From: Sinomicrobium kalidii | Lineage (GTDB): Bacteria; Bacteroidota; Bacteroidia; Flavobacteriales; Flavobacteriaceae | Direction of reading: 5' to 3' | Assembly (NCBI RefSeq): GCF_021183825.1 | Contig: NZ_CP089211.1 | Location: 3,583,501 to 3,647,500 of the forward strand | DNA length: 64,000 nucleotides | Shown: positions 37,506 to 45,050 of the stretch, piece by piece | Position numbering within the stretch: position 1 is the first letter of the stretch | How the letters are laid out: each line of letters starts with the position of its first letter | Made by a program: the position numbers and the translations under genes | Notes under the pieces: generated by a model | Database searches by the model: none | What the model was told of the DNA's origin: nothing | The model's input: the letters and a program-made list of their open reading frames with translations, nothing else

Positions 37506-40500
37506 TTAAAAACCGATGTTAACTCCGAGTGAAAGGGTTGTCGGTACGGGAATGGCATTGACATCCGTTCTTTCCGGATCGGCGCCTATATAACCGTTCG
37601 GGGTGATCCAGAACAGGTTTTCCCCTTGTACATAAAACCGTAGATTGGTCATTCCGCCCCACTTTTCTATCAGTTCTTTTGGGAAATTGTACCCTAATTG
37701 CGCATTCCGAAGCTTGAAATACGAATTATTCCGATACAGGTAATCGGAATCCTGGGTGTCATTGTTTACGAGCGACAGGGAAGGGATGTCTGTATCGGTA
37801 TTTTCGGGGGTCCAGGCATTGAGGACGCCCAGCCCGGCATTTTCCCGGCCCTGAACAAAATTGTTCCAGAAGATATATGGGTCGAGGCCAACACGCCCCG
37901 TTACACCGGAACCGAATACCGAGAAGTCAAAGTGTTTGTATTTCAGATCAATACGGATGCCGTATTCCAGGTCGGGCAGCGTGGTGCCGAGGAAATCGCG
38001 GTCGTCGGCATTGATAATACCGTCTTCGTTGAGGTCCGCAAACCTGATCCCTCCCGGGCGGGCGCCTACCTGTGTGGCATGTGCGTCCACTTCCTCCTGG
38101 CTTTGGAACAAGCCGTCCGTTTTATATCCGAAGATGGAAAACTGGGAATGCCCGATGATGGAATTATCGGCAGTTCCGGGATAGGCTGTTCTTACTTCCT
38201 CGGGGAGCTCGGTTATTTTGTCCTTAAATGCCCCGAAATTGGTAGATACGGCGAAGTACAGGCCATTCTCGTAAGTATCGGAATAGGCGAGCGACAATTC
38301 CCATCCCTTGGTACGGGTGGAAGCCCCGTTCAAAAAACGCTGTCTTCCTTCACCCAGAACGGAAGCCACCGGAGGTTGTATCAAAATCCCTTCCGTATTT
38401 CTTACAAAGTAGTCAAAAGAACCGGCGATCTTGTTTTGGAGCAGCCCGAAATCGAGTCCCACGTTTACTTCCCGGGTCTCTTCCCAGCGCAGTCCGCTGT
38501 TGGCCGCCTGGATGGAAACAAAGCCGGAGGGCAGGTTTCCGGTGTTATTGCCATTGAGGTCGTAGGCTGTTCCCACGTTGTAGTATATGTTGAAAAAGTC
38601 CGGAACATACACGTTTTGATTGGGGCCGTACCGGGCTTCGTACAATCCGAAACGGGCCACATCACCGATCGACTGGTTGCCCACTTCCCCGTAACCGGCC
38701 CGGATTTTAAGGTCGGATATCAAATTGCTTTCCTTCAGGAAATTTTCGCGGTTGATTCGCCATCCGGCAGTTACGGCAGGAAAGTACCCGTACCTGTTGT
38801 CTTCGCCGAAGCGGGACGAACCATCCCTTCGCAGGGTAAAGGAGGCCAGGTATTTATCGGCAAAGGCATAATTGACCTTTCCGAACATTGACCACAGCCT
38901 GCTTCCCGTCGAAGAACCGTCGGTGGTACGGCTTCCGGAAGCGGCACCGAGCGTAAAATAATCCTCGGTTTCTATGGCGAAGCCCTGGGCAGAGGAAACA
39001 ATGGAATTCAGGTCGGTCTTTATGGCTTCGGTACCCAACAATACTCCGATCCTGTGGTCACCCAGTTCGAGGTTGTAGTTCAGCGTATTGCTAAAGGTCA
39101 GGCTGGTGTATTCGTTGGTATCATGGGTCAGCTTGTTGGTGCTCCTGGTTATAAACCCGTTCGCTACCGTGGTTTCAATGTCTTTTCTGTGAAAACGGTT
39201 GTGATCTATTCCCAGGGACATCCGGAAGGTCAGGTTCTTTAAAAGATCGATCTCGGCGAATACGTTTCCGAAGAGCGTGGTTCTTTCGGTATTATCCCAC
39301 CGGTTGATATACTGCATGTATACAGGGTTGTTCCTGTCGGAGTATCCGGACCCGAGAGGTCCCGCATATTCCCCGGTACCGGTAAATACGGGAATGGTAG
39401 GTGCCAGGGTAATGGCAAGTCCGGGCGTGGGTGCGCTCCCTACATCGGGAGAGGCCAGGGTTTCATTGGAAGTGAAGAACTGGGTGTTCATACCTACCCT
39501 TACTTTGTCATTAAAGAGTTTGACATTCCCGTTGAACCTGGCTGAATAGCGTTCGTAGCCGGTATATTTCAGTATTCCGGTGTTTTTCAGATACCCGAGG
39601 TTCAGCAGCATGAACGATTTGTCCGTACCTCCGGAGATGCTGACGTCGTTGTTATACACATAACCGGTTTCATAGGTTTCCTTCTGCCAGTCCGTATCGC
39701 CTGCCGGGACATTCGTGTCCCCGCCCACATAGGGTTGTACCGTAACATTATTGAGTGCCGGGTTACTGAAATTACCGTTCCAGTCAAAATCGTATATTTC
39801 CCCGTAGGCATTGTTGGGATCGGCACCGTCGTTTACCGAGGCACGCCAGAGGGCTTCCCCTCTTTGCTGTGCGTTGAGCATGTCATAGCGTTGCTTTTTT
39901 TCGGAAAGTACCGAAATATTGGAATTGATACTTACGCTGAATTTTTCGCCGTCGCCCCTCGTGCGGTTCTTGGTACTGACCACGATAACACCGTTAGCGG
40001 CCCGTGCCCCGTATACCGAAGAGGCCGAGGCATCCTTGAGTACCTGCACGGATTCTATGGTGCTGGGATTGATCCCGGCAAATACCTCAGGGCGTATCGT
40101 GGGCACACCGTCTATGACATAAAGGGGATTGTTGTCGCCCAGGGTACTCACCCCGCGGATAAGGATACGGTTGCTGGTTCCGGTGGGATCGCCCGTTTTT
40201 TCCACGAACAGGCCGGGTACACGGCCCTGCAGAGCCTGCATGGTGTTCCCGGAGCTCATACTTTGCCCTTCCAGGGGAGCCAGGTCCACCACGGAAATGG
40301 CCCCGGTCATCTCCACTTTTCGTTCTTTGGTATAGCCTACAATGATTACTTCGTCCAACTGTTGAGAGTCCGTGTCCAGGGCAACATTTACCTGCGTTCG
40401 CCCGTTTACCGGGACCTCCTGTGCTACAAAGCCCACGTAACTGAATACCAGTACGGCATCCGGAGAGATATTGTCCAGGCTGTAGTTTCCGTCAAAATCG

Positions 40501-40664
40501 GTCACGGTCCCTTTGGTGGTACCCTGTACCAGGATGGAAGCCCCGGGCAGGGGAAGTCCGTCCTCCGAAGAGGTTACCGTACCGCTTACCTTAATTTCCT
40601 GTGCGAACAGGTAGCCTTGTGCCAGCAGCAAAAGGCAACATAATAATCGTTTCATAGTTTTCAT
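37506..40664 (-). CDS. SusC-family TonB-dependent fructan importer
   Basis: A 1052-residue outer-membrane receptor without an STN domain, unlike the SusC at 12957. This fits control by the dedicated sensor at 45051 rather than by FecR. It has a signal (to YLFAQ), a carboxypeptidase-regulatory-like domain (~24-100, LPGASILVQGTTKGTVTDFDG), TonB box region DEVIIVGYTKERK, plug with GDNNPLYVIDGVPTI and VLKDASASSVYGARAANGVIVV, and a barrel ending in LSLGVNIGF. Two in-frame starts (40664 and 40655) are possible. It imports fructo-oligosaccharides by inference from the locus. Confidence 0.95.
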   Translation of the reverse strand: MKTMKRLLCCLLLLAQGYLFAQEIKVSGTVTSSEDGLPLPGASILVQGTTKGTVTDFDGNYSLDNISPDAVLVFSYVGFVAQEVPVNGRTQVNVALDTDSQQLDEVIIVGYTKERKVEMTGAISVVDLAPLEGQSMSSGNTMQALQGRVPGLFVEKTGDPTGTSNRILIRGVSTLGDNNPLYVIDGVPTIRPEVFAGINPSTIESVQVLKDASASSVYGARAANGVIVVSTKNRTRGDGEKFSVSINSNISVLSEKKQRYDMLNAQQRGEALWRASVNDGADPNNAYGEIYDFDWNGNFSNPALNNVTVQPYVGGDTNVPAGDTDWQKETYETGYVYNNDVSISGGTDKSFMLLNLGYLKNTGILKYTGYERYSARFNGNVKLFNDKVRVGMNTQFFTSNETLASPDVGSAPTPGLAITLAPTIPVFTGTGEYAGPLGSGYSDRNNPVYMQYINRWDNTERTTLFGNVFAEIDLLKNLTFRMSLGIDHNRFHRKDIETTVANGFITRSTNKLTHDTNEYTSLTFSNTLNYNLELGDHRIGVLLGTEAIKTDLNSIVSSAQGFAIETEDYFTLGAASGSRTTDGSSTGSRLWSMFGKVNYAFADKYLASFTLRRDGSSRFGEDNRYGYFPAVTAGWRINRENFLKESNLISDLKIRAGYGEVGNQSIGDVARFGLYEARYGPNQNVYVPDFFNIYYNVGTAYDLNGNNTGNLPSGFVSIQAANSGLRWEETREVNVGLDFGLLQNKIAGSFDYFVRNTEGILIQPPVASVLGEGRQRFLNGASTRTKGWELSLAYSDTYENGLYFAVSTNFGAFKDKITELPEEVRTAYPGTADNSIIGHSQFSIFGYKTDGLFQSQEEVDAHATQVGARPGGIRFADLNEDGIINADDRDFLGTTLPDLEYGIRIDLKYKHFDFSVFGSGVTGRVGLDPYIFWNNFVQGRENAGLGVLNAWTPENTDTDIPSLSLVNNDTQDSDYLYRNNSYFKLRNAQLGYNFPKELIEKWGGMTNLRFYVQGENLFWITPNGYIGADPERTDVNAIPVPTTLSLGVNIGF

Positions 40665-40750
40665 TTGTTTGTTTTTGAGGGCGGAGGTCCGAAGGAGGCA
40701 GAATATCGCTTCCGACTTCCCACCGTCTTACATTCGTTTTGGTTTTCCGG

Positions 40751-42358
40751 TTAATTGAATTTTAGTTCGTGAATAGCTATTGCTTTCGCTGTGACACCCG
40801 AAGTGTCGGTAGTAAGGCTAAGGGTTTCAAAAGGAGCTTCGGGAAAGAATATTTCCGTCATTACAACCGTACCGTTATCGTAAAAGATTTCGATAGAGGT
40901 CTTGTCCAGTACAATGTGTATATCAAGGGCATCCGAAGTGGAAAAACGGGGAGCCACAGCAGTTTTTCCGGCAAATTTTTCTGAAAAATCCGTTTGCCCG
41001 GCTTTTGCCCTGTTTATAAAGAATTCCCTTTTGGCATTATTCAGCCCGAAGGAAAGCGTATCTCCCTTTGCATTGTACAGCCGGAACGTACAGGTGCTTT
41101 TTCCGATTCCTTTGAGGTTCAGTGCAATCTCGGTATTGTTAAGCACCGGACCGTCTTCAGTGTGATATACAAAAGGGCTGTCCAGGGCGATGTCCTGTTT
41201 TTTAATGGCTTTGGTCCGGAAGTCTTTCAATTCCCGGATGGGGCGTGAGGACAGTTGATAGGTAGTCCCGCTTTTAATGAGTTGCAGTTCCCTGGGGAGG
41301 GTCATGGCGCTCCGCCAGGTTGTGGTAGGCACCTGTTGGGCATATTCCCAGTTGGACATCCAGCCGATAAAAAGCTTTCTGCCGTTACTGTCCGGTACTC
41401 CGGACCAGGTAACCCCGGCGTAGTTGTCCCTGCCATAGTCTATCCAGAATGCTTTTCTTTTATTGAGTTCCGCTTCAAATCCGGGATCGGGGGTAAAAGT
41501 GGTGCCGTCAAAATCCCCGACAAAATACTGGGTAGCAGAACCGCCGTTGGGCCCGCCGGGGTTCAGGCTCTGGATCAGTACCCATTTGGTTTCGCCTGTC
41601 TCTTCAACGGTCATCGGGAAAAAGTCCGGGCATTCCCATACACCGCCGTGAGCACCGGTATCCGTTCCGAAATCCGAGAGGAATTCCCAGTCTTTGAGAT
41701 TATCGGAACGGTAAAATTTGGCCCGGTCCTGGGCAGCGAGAACCATGACCCACTGGTTGCGAAGGGTATCGCGTACCACCTTCGGGTCGCGAAAATCACG
41801 TATTCCGGGGTTTTCTATTACCGGGTTGTTTGCGTATTTGGTCCAGGTCATGCCTTCGTCCGTGCTGTAGGCAATACCCTGGGTTTCCACATCAATCTGG
41901 TCGTTGTCCCTTTTTTTCGGATCGTGAATGGTGTACATGGCCACTACCGGGGGCGTTCTGCCGTCACTGAGCCCGGAAGTATTGTCATGGTCTACCACCG
42001 CACTTCCCGAAAAGATATATCCTTCTTCCCCTGGATAGAGTGCTATGGGGAGTTCTTTCCAGTTCAGCAGGTCGGTACTCACGGCGTGTCCCCAATGCAT
42101 GGGGCCCCAGACCGTGGAGTCCGGGTAGTGCTGAAAGAACAGGTGATAATATCCGTTGTAGTAAAACATGCCGTTCGGGTCGTTCATCCACTTTTCTTCG
42201 GGAGTGAAATGAAAATTCGGCCTGTAGTGTTCTTCCTCCCCGGCGACCGGGCTGTCCGGGGCCGATGCCTCCTTTTTCCCGCTGTTCTGACCGCAGGCGA
42301 TCAGAAGGAACAGGAGAACAGGAAGTGCAGCTGTTTTGGTAATTACTGTATTCTTCAT
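40751..42358 (-). CDS. GH32 fructan hydrolase (levanase/inulinase type, lipoprotein)
   Basis: A 535-residue five-bladed propeller plus beta-sandwich enzyme of family GH32. All three catalytic motifs are present: WMNDPNG with nucleophile D60, FRDPKV with transition-state stabiliser D191, and WECPDFF with acid/base E242. The lipobox LLIAC places it on an envelope membrane. It hydrolyses beta-fructosyl linkages (levan, inulin or sucrose); endo versus exo and beta-2,1 versus beta-2,6 cannot be told here. The gene lies 130 bases after the sugar porter gene, behind a group of hairpins, and 86 bases before susC. Confidence 0.96.
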   Translation of the reverse strand: MKNTVITKTAALPVLLFLLIACGQNSGKKEASAPDSPVAGEEEHYRPNFHFTPEEKWMNDPNGMFYYNGYYHLFFQHYPDSTVWGPMHWGHAVSTDLLNWKELPIALYPGEEGYIFSGSAVVDHDNTSGLSDGRTPPVVAMYTIHDPKKRDNDQIDVETQGIAYSTDEGMTWTKYANNPVIENPGIRDFRDPKVVRDTLRNQWVMVLAAQDRAKFYRSDNLKDWEFLSDFGTDTGAHGGVWECPDFFPMTVEETGETKWVLIQSLNPGGPNGGSATQYFVGDFDGTTFTPDPGFEAELNKRKAFWIDYGRDNYAGVTWSGVPDSNGRKLFIGWMSNWEYAQQVPTTTWRSAMTLPRELQLIKSGTTYQLSSRPIRELKDFRTKAIKKQDIALDSPFVYHTEDGPVLNNTEIALNLKGIGKSTCTFRLYNAKGDTLSFGLNNAKREFFINRAKAGQTDFSEKFAGKTAVAPRFSTSDALDIHIVLDKTSIEIFYDNGTVVMTEIFFPEAPFETLSLTTDTSGVTAKAIAIHELKFN

Positions 42359-42401
42359 TGGAATTGATTGATTTATGGTTTATAGTTTTTACCCCCCCCA
42401 G

Positions 42402-42481
42402 CCCCCCTCAAGGGGGGAGTTATATCTTTTTTAATAGGCATTACTGCTCCCCCCTTGAGGGGGGACACAGGGAGGTGTCCC
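42402..42481. repeat. Cluster of three hairpins between porter and GH32 genes
   Basis: CCCCCCTCAAGGGGGG (42402-42417) and CCCCCCTTGAGGGGGG (42449-42464) are each nearly self-complementary and are reverse complements of one another, so they can also pair across a 31-base spacer. A third hairpin, GGGACAC (42462-42468) with GTGTCCC (42475-42481), follows; it shares three bases with the second, so the two compete. The group begins 8 bases after the porter stop on the minus strand. It may act as a partial terminator or RNA stabiliser, or it may be an intergenic repeat. Confidence 0.7.
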
Positions 42482-42488
42482 TCCAGTA

Positions 42489-43919
42489 TTACTCATTCAG
42501 TTCCCGGATCACCCGATCCTCCGGCACCTCAAATTTCCGGCTTCGGACTTCGGGCTTCAGACTTCTGACTTTTGACTTTTGACTTTTGACTTCAGACCGG
42601 CTCCCCGAAATCTTTAACCGGGCCTGTATATCCTCCAGTGAAATCCCCTTGGTTTCCGGCATAACAAACCATACGAAAAGGAGTTGCAGGGCCATCATTA
42701 CCGTAAAGAACAAAAACACGGGCCAGGCGCCCACAGCACCGAAAAGCATGGGGATAAGGGAAGGGATAACGGCGGCAAGTATCCAGTGTACGGAAGAACC
42801 GAACGCTTGCCCTGCCGGTCTGAGGTGATTGGGAAATATTTCCGAGATGTACACCCAGATAACAGCTCCTTGGCCCACGGCGTGCGACGCGATGAATACG
42901 AAAAGGGAGAGAGGTACGGAAATTCCGCCCCAGTCAAAATAAAAAGCGGCGGTTACCATGGAAAGAGACAGGATATAACCGAAAGAACCGTACAACATTA
43001 AGGTCTTTCTGCCCAATCTGTCTATAAGCATCACTCCCAGAAGGGTAAACAGCAGGTTCACCACACCTATACCCACACTGCTCAACAGGGCGGTATTCTG
43101 TGCCAGTCCGGCTTCTTCGAATATCCGCGGAGCATAATACAAAAAGGCATTGATGCCCGACAACTGGTTGAACAGGGCGATGAGGAAAGCGAGGATCAGG
43201 GGGAACCTGTATTTTTTCATGAATATGGTTTCCCCGCTCTGCGCTGTTCCGGAGCCCGTTCGGATTTTTTCTATCAGGTGTTCCGTATTCTTCGCGGGAT
43301 TGATAAGTTTTAATACTGCTTTGGCGCTTTCGATCCGGTTTTTGGAAATGAGCCATCTCGGGCTTTGGGGAAGATTGAATGCGAAAATGAGATATACCAG
43401 GGCGGGGAGGGCTTCCACGCCCATCATCCATCGCCAGGAACGGGGACCGATGTCGCTGAGTAAATAATTGGATACGAAAGCGATGAGTATTCCCAACACG
43501 ATATTAAACTGGTACAGTGATACCAGTCTTCCCCGTTTTCCGGCCGGTGCTATTTCCGATACATAGGCCGGAGCTGCAATGGTCGATGCTCCTACACCCA
43601 GCCCCCCGATAAACCGGAAAAAGGCAAAAGTATAAGGATCATTGGCTAGGGCAGACCCGAGGGAAGAGACCAGGTAAAGTCCCCCGATCAAAAGAAGGGT
43701 GTTTTTCCTTCCTATTCTGTTAGTGGGGATTCCTCCGAACAAAGCACCTATGACCGTACCCCACAGGGCCATGGCCATAACCACGGAACCGTGAAAGGCA
43801 TCGGACGAATTCCATAATAATTGTAATTGCCTGTCCGCTCCTGAAATTACCACGGTATCAAACCCGAACAAAAAACCGGCCAGTGCGGCCGTAACCGACC
43901 AAAAAACAATTTTATTCAT
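42489..43919 (-). CDS. MFS sugar porter (fructose uptake)
   Basis: A 476-residue 12-helix transporter of the sugar porter family. Signature blocks: GFDTVVISGADRQLQ in helix 1, GGIPTNRIGRKNTLLLIGG (loop 2-3 GRK motif), RFIGGLGVGASTIAAPAYVSEIAPAGKRGRLVSL, LPQSPRWLISKNR, ALFNQLSGINAFLYYAPRIFEE, IDRLGRKTLMLYGS and MPETKGISLEDIQ. It should move fructose across the inner membrane before phosphorylation by the fructokinase. The last ~30 residues after QARLKISG are a low-complexity charged tail encoded by a 7-bp tandem repeat and are unlikely to belong to the ancestral protein. It is the first gene of the fructan run. Confidence 0.94.
   Translation of the reverse strand: MNKIVFWSVTAALAGFLFGFDTVVISGADRQLQLLWNSSDAFHGSVVMAMALWGTVIGALFGGIPTNRIGRKNTLLLIGGLYLVSSLGSALANDPYTFAFFRFIGGLGVGASTIAAPAYVSEIAPAGKRGRLVSLYQFNIVLGILIAFVSNYLLSDIGPRSWRWMMGVEALPALVYLIFAFNLPQSPRWLISKNRIESAKAVLKLINPAKNTEHLIEKIRTGSGTAQSGETIFMKKYRFPLILAFLIALFNQLSGINAFLYYAPRIFEEAGLAQNTALLSSVGIGVVNLLFTLLGVMLIDRLGRKTLMLYGSFGYILSLSMVTAAFYFDWGGISVPLSLFVFIASHAVGQGAVIWVYISEIFPNHLRPAGQAFGSSVHWILAAVIPSLIPMLFGAVGAWPVFLFFTVMMALQLLFVWFVMPETKGISLEDIQARLKISGSRSEVKSQKSKVRSLKPEVRSRKFEVPEDRVIRELNE
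42537..42592. repeat. 7-bp tandem repeat inside the sugar porter 3' end
   Basis: Eight imperfect 7-bp units lie on the plus strand, each ending in ACTT or GCTT: CCGGCTT, CGGACTT, CGGGCTT, CAGACTT, CTGACTT, then TTGACTT three times. They lie within the porter coding region and encode its Ser/Lys/Val/Arg-rich tail. Seven is not a multiple of three, so adding or losing one unit would shift the frame. Confidence 0.85.
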
Positions 43920-44088
43920 CTTATAATTAATTACGATGAATGCTAAATTATTCTTAAAAAACAGGGTTTATGTTTAATGATGTTGCAATTTATTTCGTTT
44001 TTGCATTTTTAGGGCTTTGTTTTTTTTAACTTATTGCAAATCAGTGGTTTTATTTTTCGATAATAATACACTACAACGATATAGTTAC

Positions 44089-44121
44089 ACTCAGGTAACA
44101 TAAATTATACTGAGGTTACAT
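44089..44121 (-). promoter_or_regulatory. Candidate AraC-type operator of the fructan operon
   Basis: Two direct repeats, ACTCAGGTAACAT (44089-44101) and ACTGAGGTTACAT (44109-44121), match at 11 of 13 positions with a 20-bp period, about two helical turns. Direct repeats with ~21-bp spacing are the normal binding layout of AraC-family dimers. They lie ~170-200 bases upstream of the sugar porter ATG, and the AraC-type regulator gene is next on the same strand. The function is inferred. Confidence 0.5.
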
Positions 44122-44135
44122 GGTTTTATACCGGG

Positions 44136-44753
44136 TTAAGGATATGGATTCTCCATAAAATACGATTCAGAATCGTGACAGGTCAATGTTTTCAATTTTA
44201 TGTCCGGTTCCGGGTACGGGAATATTATCGCGGTAAACAGGTCATGTCCTGTAACCGGATATGATGCATTTCTTGTAATACCTTGGTATAACCCGCTATC
44301 AATGCCCGCTAAAACGGCCATGTAAGGGGTTGTGTTTGCGGCATAAGGGGTTGTGTTTGCGGCGTAAAGGGTTGTGTTCGCCGCGTAAGGGGTTGTGTTC
44401 GCTGCGTAAGGGATTGTGTTTGCGGCGTAAGGGGTTGTGTTCGCCGCGTAAGGGGTTGTGTTTGCGGCGTAAAGGGTTGTGTTCGCCGCGTAAGGGATTG
44501 TGTTTGCGGCATAAGAGGTTGTGTTCGCCGCGTAAGGGGTTGTGTTCGCTGCGTAAGGGATTGTGTTTGCGGCGTAAAGGGTTGTGTTCGCCGCGTAAGG
44601 GATTGTGTTTGCGGCATAAGAGGTTGTGTTCGCCGCGTAAGGGGTTGTGTTCGCTGCGTAAGGAGTTGTGTTTGCGGCATAAGGGGTTGTGTTTGCGGCG
44701 TAAAGGGTTGTGTTCGCTGCGTAAGGGATTGTGTTCGGCGTATACGCAATCCC
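44136..44753 (-). pseudogene. Start-less open frame with YAANTTP-type heptapeptide repeats
   Basis: On the minus strand one frame is open for about 205 codons, from a TAA at 44754-44756 to the stop at 44136. Through the 21-bp array it reads repeats of YAANTTP, with variants YAANTTL, YAANTIP and YAANTTS. It then continues 61 codons beyond the array (MAVLAGIDSGLYQG to the end ENPYP). Three of the variable array positions are third-codon positions here and stay synonymous (Ala, Ala, Tyr). No ATG, GTG or TTG start precedes the repeats. It may be a gene remnant that lost its 5' end, use an unusual start, or be chance openness of a 21-bp repeat. The ATG-start frames on either strand across the array are less credible. 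Confidence 0.35.
44323..44740. repeat. 21-bp tandem repeat array (20 units)
   Basis: Twenty units of 21 bp (the last truncated at 19) begin with TAAGGGGTTGTG or a close variant and end in three main types (TTTGCGGC, TTCGCCGC or TTCGCTGC plus one base). A higher-order duplication is visible: the four units 44470-44553 are identical to the four at 44575-44658, a 105-bp shift. There are no unique spacers, so this is not a CRISPR array. It lies upstream of the fructan operon and downstream of its regulator. Confidence 0.95.
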
Positions 44754-44756
44754 TTA
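44722..44756. repeat. Hairpin closing the 21-bp array
   Basis: The last unit begins TAAGGGATTG (44722-44731) and is answered by its inverse CAATCCCTTA (44747-44756). Between them lies the 10-bp palindrome GCGTATACGC (44739-44748), which overlaps the right arm. The array thus ends in an inverted copy of the start of its own unit. Confidence 0.75.
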
Positions 44757-45050
44757 AATGGCAAAAACAGGCTCCGGATCAAAGGTTGTGGCGCAAAGCC
44801 GGATTTTAGATATAGGATGTAAGACCTATGACTACAGGATGTAAGAATTAAAAATCGATACCTTAAACCGTTAGGTATTACGAGGAGTTGTGTTGCCCAG
44901 GGGGCCAGATATCATACCTTAATATTTTGGGGATGATCCCATAACACTTGTAAAAAAGTGGTTTACGGACTGCAATAATTTCAAAGAGTTTGAATGTAAA
45001 TAACTTAAAATCAGATTTTTTAAATGAAAACTGGTGATCACGAGTGATGA

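Larger units (their letters stand above)
43920..45050. other. 1.1-kb region between fructan regulator and sugar porter
   Basis: This gap holds the presumed promoter and operator of the fructan operon (AT-rich 43920-44130), a minus-strand open frame continuing from a 21-bp tandem array (44136-44753), and an AT-rich stretch without recognisable genes (44757-45050). In the last part I see only short imperfect direct repeats such as AGGATGTAAGA. No tRNA or known riboswitch is visible. Confidence 0.6.

Noticed and set aside
37698..38891. 397-residue plus-strand ORF opposite the fructan SusC gene
   Set aside because: It is a shadow of the SusC barrel; the real gene on the minus strand is complete.
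41255..42367. 370-residue plus-strand ORF opposite the GH32 gene
   Set aside because: The minus strand carries intact GH32 motifs WMNDPNG, FRDPKV and WECPD.
44323..44740. The 21-bp array as a CRISPR
   Set aside because: Units are directly adjacent with no unique spacers, and no cas gene is nearby.
44309..44809. Two long repeat ORFs (157 and 159 residues) on opposite strands across the 21-bp array
   Set aside because: They arise because 21 is a multiple of three and the unit lacks stops in several frames. Most unit-to-unit changes alter residues in these frames, and the products are low-complexity without known domains.
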